Assembly: GCF_047785965.1 (NCBI RefSeq)
Contig: NZ_JBLOBF010000012.1
Coordinates: 1-29,902, forward strand
Source of the DNA: Caldisericum exile_A
Lineage (GTDB): Bacteria > Caldisericota > Caldisericia > Caldisericales > Caldisericaceae
Direction: 5' to 3'
DNA length: 29,902 nucleotides
This document shows, in pieces, positions 6,469-15,365 of this stretch. The position numbers and the translations under genes are program-made. Below the pieces are notes generated by a model. It ran no database searches. It saw only the letters and a program-made list of their open reading frames with translations, and was not told the origin of the DNA. The stretch's first letter is position 1. Every line of letters begins with the position of its first letter.

Positions 6469-7389
6469 TCATAAATTCCTAATATACCATTCAATTGTTT
6501 TCTTTATCCCTTCTTTAAGTGTATATGTAGGTTCGAATCCTAAAGATTGCTTAGCTTTTGTATAGTCAAGGGCAATGCGATAAACTTCACCCTTACGAGG
6601 AGGCAAATACTCTACTTGAATTTTTCTTTCAAGAACCTCTTCAAAGACTTTTACGATATCATTTACAGAAGTTTCAACACCTGTTCCTATGTTATAAACA
6701 CCCTCGCTTCCAGCGATTGCAAGTAAATTTGCATTTACAACATCTTCGACATAAATAAAATCCCTTGTTTGAGTGCCATCACCAAAAATAAAAACAGGTT
6801 TCCCTTCTAAGATTCTTCCTGTAAATATTGAAATAACACCTGCCTCACCCAGAGGGTCTTGCCTTGGACCATACACATTTGCATATCGTAAAATTACGCG
6901 CTCAATACCGTGGAGCCTTTTAAAGTAATTTAGGTAATTTTCAACACAGTATTTTGCAACACCATAAGGTGAAAGAGGTTCAATTGGTGTATCCTCATTT
7001 GCAGGCAAAACTTTTGGCTCTCCGTAAAGCGCACCACCAGTTGAGGCAAAAACAACTCGTTTTACTTCATACTTTACTGCAAGTTGAAAAAGGTTCGTTG
7101 ATCCAACAATATTAATTTCCGCATCAAAAACTGGATCTTCAACAGACTTTCTTACATCAATCTGAGCTGCATGATGATTCACAATCTCTGGTTTAAACTC
7201 CTTAAAGACCTTTTCAAGGGCATTTCTATCTCTTAAATCCGCGTTGTAAAATTTTGCCTTTGTGTTTAAGTTCTCCTTCTTACCTGTTGAAAGATTATCC
7301 AAAACTGCAACTTCAAAACTATTCTCAACAAATGCATCTACAACATTTGACCCGATAAAACCCGCTCCACCTGTAACAAGAATCTTCAT
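6469..7389 (-). CDS. NAD-dependent sugar epimerase/dehydratase, GalE-like
   Basis: This is an extended short-chain dehydrogenase of 306 residues, probably a UDP-hexose or UDP-N-acetylhexosamine 4-epimerase acting in the cytosol. The N-terminus has the NAD-binding TGGAGFIGS (GxxGxxG, about residues 6-14) and an acidic residue after strand 2 (VLDNLSTG). The catalytic triad is Thr117 in the STGGALYGEP segment with Tyr142 and Lys146 of YGVAK. VILRYANVYGPRQ and RDFIYVEDV are typical of the GalE/RfbB branch. The start codon overlaps the stop of the PglF-like gene by 4 nt (ATGA), so it is translationally coupled. By context it may make UDP-GalNAc or UDP-Gal for the operon's glycosyltransferases. It could instead be a dehydratase or a uronate epimerase; epimerase is the better guess. 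Confidence 0.88.
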   Translation of the reverse strand: MKILVTGGAGFIGSNVVDAFVENSFEVAVLDNLSTGKKENLNTKAKFYNADLRDRNALEKVFKEFKPEIVNHHAAQIDVRKSVEDPVFDAEINIVGSTNLFQLAVKYEVKRVVFASTGGALYGEPKVLPANEDTPIEPLSPYGVAKYCVENYLNYFKRLHGIERVILRYANVYGPRQDPLGEAGVISIFTGRILEGKPVFIFGDGTQTRDFIYVEDVVNANLLAIAGSEGVYNIGTGVETSVNDIVKVFEEVLERKIQVEYLPPRKGEVYRIALDYTKAKQSLGFEPTYTLKEGIKKTIEWYIRNL

Positions 7390-9296
7390 AACAGTTTTTC
7401 TCCTGTTGAACTATTTTTAATATTTCCTTCTACATAATCTATAAAATTCGTAAGTGATTTTACAATTTTTTCTTTATTATAAGTTTTTGTAACAGTGCCA
7501 ATTTGTTCAATCTTCTCAAATAAGCTGTCATAAGGTGCTATAAATAAATATGGCGATATCATCAATATATATGGGTTTTCTGTTTGTAGAACAACTTCTT
7601 TTTCGCTCCATAATTCTTCCTTTATCTTTTCATTTCCTCTATTCCCTATAATCTTAATTTTCACATCTTTATTGATTTCTTTCCCTGAAAGCCTTACAAA
7701 GTTTTGTGCAAATTCAAGGATATTAACAGGTTCTCCCATTTTAAGAACGAAAATTTCACCTTTATTCGCCATAGCACCTGCAATAAGAACAAGCTGAACT
7801 GCCTCTGGTATAAGCATGAAATAGCGTTCCATATTTGGATCAGTAATTGTAATTATACCTGTTTCTTTTATCTGCCTTTTAAATATCTCTACAACGCTTC
7901 CTCTACTCCCAAGAACATTTCCAAATCTTACACTTGCAAATTTAGCCTTGTCTGTTTTTTGAGCGTAAATCATAACCATTATTTCAGTTATCCTTTTCGT
8001 TAAACCCATTACGCTTACAGGATTTACTGCCTTGTCCGTTGAGATATTAATGAATCTTTCAGCTCCAAAGTCAATAGAAGCATCAAGGATATTTTTAGTA
8101 CCAAATATATTATTAATGACTGCTTCATCTGGATTTTTTTCCATTAATGGCACATGTTTATGCGCTGCCGTATGAAAAATAACTTCAGGTTTATTTTCTT
8201 CAAACACCCTGTAAACCTTTTCTCTGTTTCTTATATCACAAATAACAGGAATAACCCTATCAAAACTTTTATTTTCGATTAACTCTCTTTCAATATCAAA
8301 AATCCTGTTTTCGCCTCGTCCCAAAAGAATGATAGCTTTTGGTCCAAAATCAACAACTTGTCTCACTATTTCTGAGCCAATAGATCCACCTGCTCCTGTT
8401 ATAAGAACGGTTTTCCCATTCAAATAATTACGCACAGGTTCAAGATTCATTCTTATTGAAGCACGTGGTAATAAGTCCTCAAGTTCAACATTTTTAACAT
8501 CTTGGATGGTTACTCTCCCGGAGACAATTTCCCAGATAGCAGGCAGAGTTTTTATTTCCACATTTTTACTTGACGATAAAGATACCACTTTCTTTAAAAG
8601 TTCTTTTGAGGCTGTAGGAATTGCAAAAATTACAACATCCACCGCATACTTATCAATTACATATGGAAGTCTATTTATTTCGGCAATAACAGGGTATCCG
8701 TGAATTGTTGTTCTTTTCTTCCTTGGATCGTCATCAAGAAAACCTATAACCCTATAATTGAGTTCAGGATGTGAAAGAATCTCCCTTAACAATTTTTCCC
8801 CAGCATCTCCTGCTCCAATAATTAAAACATTTTTTTCTCTTTTATTCGATTTGTTGCCAAATTTTCTTCTTTTCTCATAGAAAACTCTGTAAGATAGCCT
8901 TCCTATGGACAACAACAAAAAAGCAACCAAAAAGGAAATAAAATAAGCTCCTCTTGAAAAGTTTTGTCTTACGCCAAGAATATAACTAAACGGAAACGCT
9001 AACAATTTAGAGAATGCAATAGCAATGAAGACATCCGTTATTTCTTTAACACTCGTAAATTCAAAACTCTGGAAAGGTAAACCAAAAGCAATATTAAAAA
9101 TCACAAAAAACAAGTTTTCCAAAATTCCAAAGTGATCATCAATATGTAGATAAGAGGCTCTTAAAGTAAAATCAAACCTAATAAGTACAGCAATAAATGT
9201 AGAAATATTATATAAAATAATATCGAGCATAAGTTTAGCAACAGCACTTTCCAAAACAGCCCTGTTTCTAAAAACTCTACTAAAAAATTTTCTCAA
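7386..9296 (-). CDS. Membrane-anchored UDP-N-acetylglucosamine 4,6-dehydratase (PglF/WbpM/CapD-like)
   Basis: This is a full-length 636-residue member of the FlaA1/WbpM/PglF family. Such enzymes convert UDP-GlcNAc to UDP-4-keto-6-deoxy-GlcNAc, the first step to bacillosamine-type sugars. The N-terminus has about four membrane helices (residues 18-135). A first Rossmann-like domain carries IIGAGDAGEK (about 159-168). The catalytic SDR domain begins at VLITGAGGSIGSE (about 297-309). ISTDKAVNP (Asp421-Lys422) and VMGLTKR (Met430, Lys434) carry the active-site residues of the inverting/retaining dehydratase family, in which the usual Tyr is replaced by Met. Its start overlaps the upstream aminotransferase stop by 4 nt. 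It is the fourth of four consecutive genes matching PglC-D-E-F in order. Confidence 0.93.
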   Translation of the reverse strand: MRKFFSRVFRNRAVLESAVAKLMLDIILYNISTFIAVLIRFDFTLRASYLHIDDHFGILENLFFVIFNIAFGLPFQSFEFTSVKEITDVFIAIAFSKLLAFPFSYILGVRQNFSRGAYFISFLVAFLLLSIGRLSYRVFYEKRRKFGNKSNKREKNVLIIGAGDAGEKLLREILSHPELNYRVIGFLDDDPRKKRTTIHGYPVIAEINRLPYVIDKYAVDVVIFAIPTASKELLKKVVSLSSSKNVEIKTLPAIWEIVSGRVTIQDVKNVELEDLLPRASIRMNLEPVRNYLNGKTVLITGAGGSIGSEIVRQVVDFGPKAIILLGRGENRIFDIERELIENKSFDRVIPVICDIRNREKVYRVFEENKPEVIFHTAAHKHVPLMEKNPDEAVINNIFGTKNILDASIDFGAERFINISTDKAVNPVSVMGLTKRITEIMVMIYAQKTDKAKFASVRFGNVLGSRGSVVEIFKRQIKETGIITITDPNMERYFMLIPEAVQLVLIAGAMANKGEIFVLKMGEPVNILEFAQNFVRLSGKEINKDVKIKIIGNRGNEKIKEELWSEKEVVLQTENPYILMISPYLFIAPYDSLFEKIEQIGTVTKTYNKEKIVKSLTNFIDYVEGNIKNSSTGEKLL

Positions 9297-10426
9297 GAGT
9301 GCTTCACCTCATAAATAACTTCTTTTAAATTTTTGATCACATAATCGACTTCCCCTTCAGTCATTGTAGTATAAAACGGAAGTGCAATAGTTCTATCAGC
9401 TACAAACTCAGTAACGGGAAAATCTCCTTCCTTAAACCCAAATTGCTCAACATAAAAAGGTTCAAGATGAATAGCTTCAAAATAATTTCTGGTTTGTATG
9501 CCTCTTCTGCCGAGGCTTTCGATAATTATATTCCTGTCTTTACCGTAAAATTTATCTTTGAGTCTTATAACATAAACAAACCAGCTCATTCTTGTAGTAT
9601 CAGGACTTATGTATGGAGTTATAACCTCCTCAACTTCAGAAAGTTTTCGAGAATACATTTTAGCTACAGTATCTCTCATTTCTATAATCTTATTAAGTCG
9701 ATTTAATTGAGATATGCCTAACGCACAGTTTATATCAGAGATTCTATAATTATAACCAAGTCGTGTATGATAGAGCCAGGTTTCTTCTTCGCCTCTTCCT
9801 TGATTTCTCATACTTTTTGAAAGTTTATAAACCTGTTCATTGTCTGTTAAAACAACTCCACCTTCACCAGTTGTGATTTGTTTATTCGGATAGAATGCAA
9901 ACACTGAAGCAACGCCAAAACTACCCGCAGGTTTTCCTTTGTATTCCGACCCAATTGCTTCAGCAGAATCTTCTATTAAATACAAATTGTACTTTTTGGC
10001 AATTTCAATCAATCTGTCCCAAGAAGCAGGTTGCCCAAAGACATCAACAGCAAGGATTGCCTTGGTTTTATCAGTTATTTTCTCTTCTATAAGTTCTGGA
10101 TTTATGTTATAAGTATTTGGATCAATATCAACAAAAACAGGTTTTGCCCTTTCAAAAAGAATACAATTAGATGATGCAATAAAACTAAATGGCGTTGTTA
10201 TAACTTCGTCGCCGTCTTTAATCCCAAGAGACCTTATTATAAGGTGAAGTGCAGATGTGCCACTATTTACGGCAACCGCGAATTTTCTTCCTGAAACCCG
10301 TAAAAGCATATTCTCAAATTCAAGAAGTTTTGGCCCCAAGCTCAAATTGGGTGTCTTTAAAACCTCGGCAACTTCCTTAATATCATCCTCGGTTATCCAA
10401 GGCTTTGATAAAGGTATATTCATCAT
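9293..10426 (-). CDS. DegT/DnrJ/EryC1/StrS aminotransferase (PglE-like)
   Basis: This is a PLP-dependent sugar aminotransferase of 377 residues, expected to convert the 4-keto sugar from the PglF-like enzyme into UDP-4-amino-4,6-dideoxy-GlcNAc with glutamate as donor. The PLP Schiff-base lysine is Lys182 in FYPNKQITTGEGG. The phosphate/ring-binding segments NSGTSALHL (about 54-62) and EDSAEAIGS (Asp153) are intact, as is the substrate-binding GYNYRISDINCALG. The first of two adjacent ATGs (10426) overlaps the preceding stop as ATGA. AGGAG lies about 8 nt upstream. Sitting between the acetyltransferase and dehydratase genes makes the bacillosamine-type assignment much stronger than the family alone would. 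Confidence 0.93.
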   Translation of the reverse strand: MMNIPLSKPWITEDDIKEVAEVLKTPNLSLGPKLLEFENMLLRVSGRKFAVAVNSGTSALHLIIRSLGIKDGDEVITTPFSFIASSNCILFERAKPVFVDIDPNTYNINPELIEEKITDKTKAILAVDVFGQPASWDRLIEIAKKYNLYLIEDSAEAIGSEYKGKPAGSFGVASVFAFYPNKQITTGEGGVVLTDNEQVYKLSKSMRNQGRGEEETWLYHTRLGYNYRISDINCALGISQLNRLNKIIEMRDTVAKMYSRKLSEVEEVITPYISPDTTRMSWFVYVIRLKDKFYGKDRNIIIESLGRRGIQTRNYFEAIHLEPFYVEQFGFKEGDFPVTEFVADRTIALPFYTTMTEGEVDYVIKNLKEVIYEVKHS

Positions 10427-11055
10427 AAATCAACTCCTTTTATTTTGATGACCTTTCCAGGATTACCCACTACAGTTGCATAATCTGGCACATCTCTTAT
10501 AACTACGCTTCCTGCACCGATCACTGCCCATTTACCGATTTTAATTCCAGGAATAATTGATGAACCAATACCTAAAAGAGTCCCTTCACCGATAAAAACA
10601 CTTCCCCCTGTATGCACTCCAGGTGCAACATGGACATAATCTTCAACAACATTGTGGTGGTCTAAAGATGCCATAGTATTAACAATTACATGATTACCAA
10701 CTTTTGTATGGGTGTTAACAACAACCTCTCCTACTATCATTGTGCCATAACCAATATCAACATCACTCCCTATAATTGCAGATGGATGAATAATCGTAGC
10801 AAATGATTTTATTCCGAGATTTAGTCTTTCAACTACTTTTTTTCTTGCAAAATTATCTCCAATTGCTACAACAAATATCCCATCCAATTTTTTTACAAGC
10901 CCAATACCGCCCAGAACCTCAATACCATTTACAACTTTCCCCCAAAGGTCCTTGTTATCATCAAGAAAGCCACCAATTTCAAATCCACCTGCTTTTGCAC
11001 AATCAGAAACAACTTGTCCGTGTCCACCTGCACCAATAATATAAAGTTTTTTCAT
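10423..11055 (-). CDS. Sugar O/N-acyltransferase of the NeuD/PglD family
   Basis: This 210-residue enzyme has two parts. The N-terminal Rossmann-like domain has YIIGAGGHG (about residues 5-13), which binds the UDP-sugar. The left-handed beta-helix of hexapeptide repeats runs from about residue 90. The expected catalytic His is His133 in SLDHHNVV, aligned with His125 of Campylobacter PglD, followed by VHVAPGVHTGG. The predicted reaction is acetyl-CoA-dependent N-acetylation of the UDP-4-amino sugar made by the next gene's product, giving UDP-di-N-acetylbacillosamine. It overlaps both neighbours by 4 nt (ATGA junctions). Sialic-acid-type NeuD is the alternative, but no sialic acid synthase is nearby. 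Confidence 0.92.
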   Translation of the reverse strand: MKKLYIIGAGGHGQVVSDCAKAGGFEIGGFLDDNKDLWGKVVNGIEVLGGIGLVKKLDGIFVVAIGDNFARKKVVERLNLGIKSFATIIHPSAIIGSDVDIGYGTMIVGEVVVNTHTKVGNHVIVNTMASLDHHNVVEDYVHVAPGVHTGGSVFIGEGTLLGIGSSIIPGIKIGKWAVIGAGSVVIRDVPDYATVVGNPGKVIKIKGVDL

Positions 11056-11672
11056 TGATCTACCCTTGCAATGTCATCTGTTTCTCTGTCAGCATACAAC
11101 CCCTCGCCAGTTGCAACAACCCAAACAGTTTTAAAAAGAATCTTTAAGTCAAGCCAAAAAGACCAGTTTTCTACATACCAAACATCATATTTTATGCGTT
11201 CATCCCAGGTGAGTTTATTTCTTCCGTGTATCAAGGCCCAGCTTGTAATACCTGGTTTCATTAGAAGCCTCTTTTTCTGAAAGTCGTTGTATTTTGCAAC
11301 CTGATATGGTAATGTAGGTCTTGGACCAACTAAACTCATTTCTCCTTTGAGAACGTTTATTAACTGCGGTAGCTCATCAATACCAGTTCTTCTCAAAATT
11401 TTTCCAACTCTTGTCACATATGGGTTATCCTTGTCTATATACTTGCCTTTGGTTTTTTCAGGTGCATCTGTTGTCATTGTCCTAAATTTAAAAACTCTAA
11501 AAATTTTCCCATCTTTCCCAACACGCTCTTGAAGAAAAAATACAGGTCCTTTTGAATCAAGTTTAATGAGTATTGCAACAAACAAAAACAGTGGCAATAA
11601 AATAATCAGAGCAAAAAAAGAAACTACTTTATCAAAAATTTCCTTAATAAATGATCGAATAGGTTTTTGCAT
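11052..11672 (-). CDS. Undecaprenyl-phosphate sugar-1-phosphate transferase (PglC-like monotopic PGT)
   Basis: This is a small phosphoglycosyl transferase of 206 residues that starts glycan assembly. It transfers a sugar-1-phosphate, by context di-N-acetylbacillosamine-phosphate, from UDP to undecaprenyl phosphate on the cytoplasmic membrane face. It has one hydrophobic re-entrant helix near the N-terminus (about 16-38, with Pro27), then RVFKFRTM, the catalytic Asp99-Glu100 dyad in TGIDELPQL, and MSLVGPRPTLP. The short length matches PglC-type rather than the longer WbaP/CpsE-type enzymes. A GGAGG lies 8 nt before the ATG. It overlaps the acetyltransferase gene by 4 nt and directly follows the EpsD/PglA-like glycosyltransferase gene. 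Confidence 0.94.
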   Translation of the reverse strand: MQKPIRSFIKEIFDKVVSFFALIILLPLFLFVAILIKLDSKGPVFFLQERVGKDGKIFRVFKFRTMTTDAPEKTKGKYIDKDNPYVTRVGKILRRTGIDELPQLINVLKGEMSLVGPRPTLPYQVAKYNDFQKKRLLMKPGITSWALIHGRNKLTWDERIKYDVWYVENWSFWLDLKILFKTVWVVATGEGLYADRETDDIARVDQ

Positions 11673-12818
11673 CTAAGTTTCCTCCAAAACCTTTTTATAA
11701 AGTTTTTCCATATCTTGCAAAACTACATTTAAACTAAATTCCTTTTCAATTTTTTCCCTTCCTCTTTTTCCCATTTCCTTTGCAATATCAGGATGTTCCA
11801 TAAGGTAAATAATTTTATTCGAAAGCTCTTTAATGTCTCCAAACGGAACTAAAAAACCATTTACTCCATCTTCCACTAAATCTCTTATGCCCCTTATATT
11901 ATATGCAACGACAGGTTTTTCCATTGCCATTGCTTCCATAACTGAAACTGGCAAGCCTTCACGAGAAGATGTAAAAACAAATGCAAAAGAATGATAAAGA
12001 TATTTTTCTACGTGTTTCACATATCCAAGAAACCTAACATAATCTTTCAAAGATATCCTTTGTGAAAGTTTTTTAAGCGATACTTGCTCTTCCCCATCAC
12101 CAATAACAAGGAGTTCAAAATTCGGATAATGCTTCTTTACAAAATAAAAAGCCTTTATCAAGTAATCAAAATGCTTCTCTTTTTCGAGCCTTCCCACTGA
12201 AACAAATATAAATCTATTGTTATCGGATAAAAAGTCCGATTCTTTGTTATCCTTAAAATTTCTTGGATTAAGCCTTTCTAAATCAACACCTACCCCTTTA
12301 ATATAGACCACTTTACCATGGGGAATCAACTTTTTTTCTGTAGCCACTTTATAATCATCAACATTTATTGTTATTAAAACATCTGTAAACTTGCCTGCAA
12401 ATTTTTCAAGTCGGTAATATATAAAATTTTTCAAAGGATTCCCATATTCATGAAAGTGAAAACCGTGAGCAGTATAAACAATATGAGGTATGCCCACTAA
12501 TCTACCTGCAATCCTACCCAAAAAACTTGCAACCGGTGTGTGGGTATGGAGCATTAGATAATTGTTTTCTTTCATTATTCTGTAAAGCTTTAAAAAAGCT
12601 TTTATATTAGAAATGCTGAAAGGATTTCTTCTGAATGGTAAATTATAAACCTTAAAACCTTCTTTTTCAATCTTATCTGTAAAGCCTACATTAGAAGCAG
12701 CAACTTCAACTTCATAGCCCATACTTTTCAAAATCTTCATATGTGGTATAAGAAATGAGTAAATCGTAACATCGAGCGTTGCAAGAAAAAGAATTCTTTT
12801 CGCGTTAGCTTCCTTCAC
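11673..12818 (-). CDS. GT4-family glycosyltransferase, EpsD/PglA-like
   Basis: This is a retaining GT-B enzyme of 381 residues. The N-terminal half has HTHTPVASFLGR and YTAHGFHFHEYGNPLKNF, a pattern typical of EpsD/CapM-type transferases. The C-terminal half has FVSVGRLEKEK and the E-x7-E motif SSREGLPVSVMEAMA (Glu287 and Glu295). The start is a GTG at 12818 with GAGGAGGT about 6 nt upstream, and it overlaps the preceding gene by 14 nt. Being next to the PglC-like gene, as PglA is in the Campylobacter pgl locus, it is the best candidate for adding the second sugar to the lipid-linked first sugar. Donor and linkage cannot be read from sequence. Confidence 0.92.
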   Translation of the reverse strand: MKEANAKRILFLATLDVTIYSFLIPHMKILKSMGYEVEVAASNVGFTDKIEKEGFKVYNLPFRRNPFSISNIKAFLKLYRIMKENNYLMLHTHTPVASFLGRIAGRLVGIPHIVYTAHGFHFHEYGNPLKNFIYYRLEKFAGKFTDVLITINVDDYKVATEKKLIPHGKVVYIKGVGVDLERLNPRNFKDNKESDFLSDNNRFIFVSVGRLEKEKHFDYLIKAFYFVKKHYPNFELLVIGDGEEQVSLKKLSQRISLKDYVRFLGYVKHVEKYLYHSFAFVFTSSREGLPVSVMEAMAMEKPVVAYNIRGIRDLVEDGVNGFLVPFGDIKELSNKIIYLMEHPDIAKEMGKRGREKIEKEFSLNVVLQDMEKLYKKVLEET

Positions 12819-13893
12819 TTAATACCTCCTCATATAATTTAAGCATCCTCTGAGTATATGACTGGATTGAGTATTCGCTTTTTACTTTTTCAAAGGCATT
12901 TTTTGATAATTGTTCTCTTAAAGAAGGGTTGTTCAAAAGATACAGAATTTTCTTTGTAAGCTCATCTTTAGATTCTGGTTCAACAAGGAGACCTTCAATA
13001 CCATCTTCTATAACTTCAGGGATTCCCCCAACCTTCGTTGCAATTATAGGAATCCTGTTTGCCATTGCTTCAAGGATAACCATTGGCAAACCTTCGTAGC
13101 GAGATGGAAGAACAAAAATTTTGCTCAGCTTCATTAACTTTTCCACATCCCTTCTTATGCCAAGAAATTTAATATTATCTTCAAGCGAAAGGTCTTTAAC
13201 AAGTTTTTTATATTCGCTTTTTAAAGATCCATCACCAACTAATGCAACTTTTAGATTTAAAGATTGTTTTGATTGTATCTCGTAAACAGCCCTAATCAAA
13301 ATATCTACTCCCTTTTCTTTTTCGAGTCTCCCCACAAACAACACATCGTATATTTTTTGGATATCCTCTTTAATATCGTCCACGGGTATAGCATTTTTGA
13401 TAACAATAACTTTACTTACAAGCCGTGGAATATAATTAATCAGTTCTTCTTTAACTAAATTGCTTACACAGACAATTCTTTTATATCGTGAATAAACAAA
13501 TATATCAATTGGCTTATACAGTTTAAAATTCCTTCTTCTATTGTAAATACTATGTTCGGAAAAGATAAATTTAGTCTTCTTATCTACAAATAGAGATGCC
13601 AAGGCTCCAAACAAATCTGCAGGAAATAAATGAACATGGACAATATCATAATTGTTTTCCCTTATCAACTTTACAAGCTTAAAAATTCCACTAAAATCAT
13701 ATTTAAAAGGCAATGAAAGATCATATAGATTGATACTATTTTTAATAAGATCGTCTTTAAATACATTTCTTGAATATAATGTACATACATCAATCTTAAA
13801 ATTAGGATAATTTTTTGCTTCAATTACAAAATTCTTTAAAAGTGATTCTGCACCACCCGCATATAGCGAGTCAATAAGGTTAAGAATTTTCAT
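12805..13893 (-). CDS. GT4-family glycosyltransferase
   Basis: This is a 362-residue GT-B enzyme. The N-terminus has the acceptor-binding GGAESLL segment and HVHLFPADLFGAL. The C-terminal half has LFVGRLEKEKGVD and the E-x7-E motif PSRYEGLPMVILEAMA, followed by VGGIPEVIEDG. It is predicted to be cytosolic or peripherally membrane-bound and to extend the undecaprenyl-linked oligosaccharide. The ATG at 13893 has no close Shine-Dalgarno, but the gene begins only 5 nt after the polymerase stop, so coupling is likely. The sugar specificity is unknown. Confidence 0.91.
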   Translation of the reverse strand: MKILNLIDSLYAGGAESLLKNFVIEAKNYPNFKIDVCTLYSRNVFKDDLIKNSINLYDLSLPFKYDFSGIFKLVKLIRENNYDIVHVHLFPADLFGALASLFVDKKTKFIFSEHSIYNRRRNFKLYKPIDIFVYSRYKRIVCVSNLVKEELINYIPRLVSKVIVIKNAIPVDDIKEDIQKIYDVLFVGRLEKEKGVDILIRAVYEIQSKQSLNLKVALVGDGSLKSEYKKLVKDLSLEDNIKFLGIRRDVEKLMKLSKIFVLPSRYEGLPMVILEAMANRIPIIATKVGGIPEVIEDGIEGLLVEPESKDELTKKILYLLNNPSLREQLSKNAFEKVKSEYSIQSYTQRMLKLYEEVLSEGS

Positions 13894-13898
13894 AACTT

Positions 13899-15365
13899 TT
13901 ACTCATTTTTTCCCTCTTTAGGCAACATTTCAAATATCAGGTACAAAATAACTGCAGGAAGTAAAATAAAAATAGCTTCCTGAAAAACAGGAGCAAAACA
14001 CATTCTATTGAAATTCAAAAGTTCAGGTATTATCAATGCAAAAAAAAGCTTTCCCCAAAAACCTTTTTCTTTTAACATAGATAACTTGGTTATAAAAAAT
14101 CCAAAGAGAAAGAAAACTAAAAAAGGGCCTATAAATCCAAAATTTTGATACGCTTCCGCAACAGGACTATAGCCCCAACCTTTTATCGCGCTAAGTGAAC
14201 TAAAAAATTCATCATGAATTCTTATTGAAAAAGCATCTGCCAAACAAGGTGGCTTTACGCCTGGATAAAGACTGCGTGGCAATAAATATGGAATAGCAAA
14301 CAAATAGGACGAACCCAAAAGAAGGTCAGCCTTATTCTGTACAAAATACAGTAGGGAAAAATATGGTGCACCAAATTCAGAGCGTGCGGGCATAAACCAA
14401 TCTATGCTTATATGACTTTTAATCCAAGCAATTGACTCAGACCAAGTCCAAAATTTTGTAATAATTATAGGAATTAGAAACCTTACTTTTTCGAAGAACG
14501 AAAAACCAACATACCCTATCAATGCCAAAATAAACAAAAGGATGATTCTACCAAAACTAAACTTTTTAACCATCTCATCCCCATAAATCATTCCCCAAAT
14601 TACAACAATTATAAGAATCGAATAAATCAAAAACCTCCTATCACCTTGCAGAAGAAGAAGTATTGCCCAAAATAAAAGAAAAACAAAAGACAAAATTATA
14701 ATTGAACCACTCTTATTTTTAAATGAAACATAGAAGAGCAATGCTAAGCTTGTAAAAACAAATCCAGAATAAGGTAAACTGCTTTCACTTGCAAGAATGG
14801 CAAATCTTGTAAGCCTGCTTAAAGAAAGGCTATTTAAAAAACCTGAAATCCCAGAATAGCTGTAGAAGAACATTAATATACCAATAGCGTAATAAATCAC
14901 AGACCAAAAAATAAGAAATTTGTAGTTAATATTATCACTTTCGTAAAAAAGACCTAAACTTCTCTTATATTTAGAAATTACGGGTATCTCTGAAAACCAA
15001 ACTCCTAAAAGAAAGCTGATGTAAGAAAAGAAAACTAAAAGACTTGCCTTTACTAAGGTATCAGAGCTAAATACGGCAGGAATTAAATCAATTTTGAAAC
15101 TTCCAAATATAATGTAATATGAAAAATTAATCAATACGAGCCCATTATAGAACAAAAAGAAGAAATTAAATATAAAAACCGGGTCAGATATCCCAAATTT
15201 TTTAAATCGATAAACAATTACAAAAACCGAAAAAACAGATATAATAACTCCCAAAAATAACACTTTGGCCTGATCTGAGACATAAAAATCAAATAAAGAA
15301 ACGAATATAGAAATGAACAGAATAAAGAAAATAGCTAAATAAATTTTTAATTTATCTTTCCTCAT
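13899..15365 (-). CDS. Wzy-type oligosaccharide repeat-unit polymerase
   Basis: This is a 488-residue polytopic membrane protein with about 12 hydrophobic helices and few charged residues, as expected for Wzy-type polymerases that join undecaprenyl-linked repeat units on the outer membrane face. Supporting segments are LLLQGDRRFLIYS (GDRR at 241-244), YLLPRSLYPG in the large periplasmic-type loop, and GWGYSPVAEAYQNFGFIGPF near the end. These resemble the O-antigen/EPS polymerase family (oligosaccharide repeat unit polymerase). The start overlaps the GT4 gene upstream by 14 nt, with GGAG about 10 nt before the ATG. Pairing with the Wzz-like gene at the head of the operon supports the role. Wzy proteins are poorly conserved, so the call rests on topology, motifs and context. 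Confidence 0.82.
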   Translation of the reverse strand: MRKDKLKIYLAIFFILFISIFVSLFDFYVSDQAKVLFLGVIISVFSVFVIVYRFKKFGISDPVFIFNFFFLFYNGLVLINFSYYIIFGSFKIDLIPAVFSSDTLVKASLLVFFSYISFLLGVWFSEIPVISKYKRSLGLFYESDNINYKFLIFWSVIYYAIGILMFFYSYSGISGFLNSLSLSRLTRFAILASESSLPYSGFVFTSLALLFYVSFKNKSGSIIILSFVFLLFWAILLLLQGDRRFLIYSILIIVVIWGMIYGDEMVKKFSFGRIILLFILALIGYVGFSFFEKVRFLIPIIITKFWTWSESIAWIKSHISIDWFMPARSEFGAPYFSLLYFVQNKADLLLGSSYLFAIPYLLPRSLYPGVKPPCLADAFSIRIHDEFFSSLSAIKGWGYSPVAEAYQNFGFIGPFLVFFLFGFFITKLSMLKEKGFWGKLFFALIIPELLNFNRMCFAPVFQEAIFILLPAVILYLIFEMLPKEGKNE

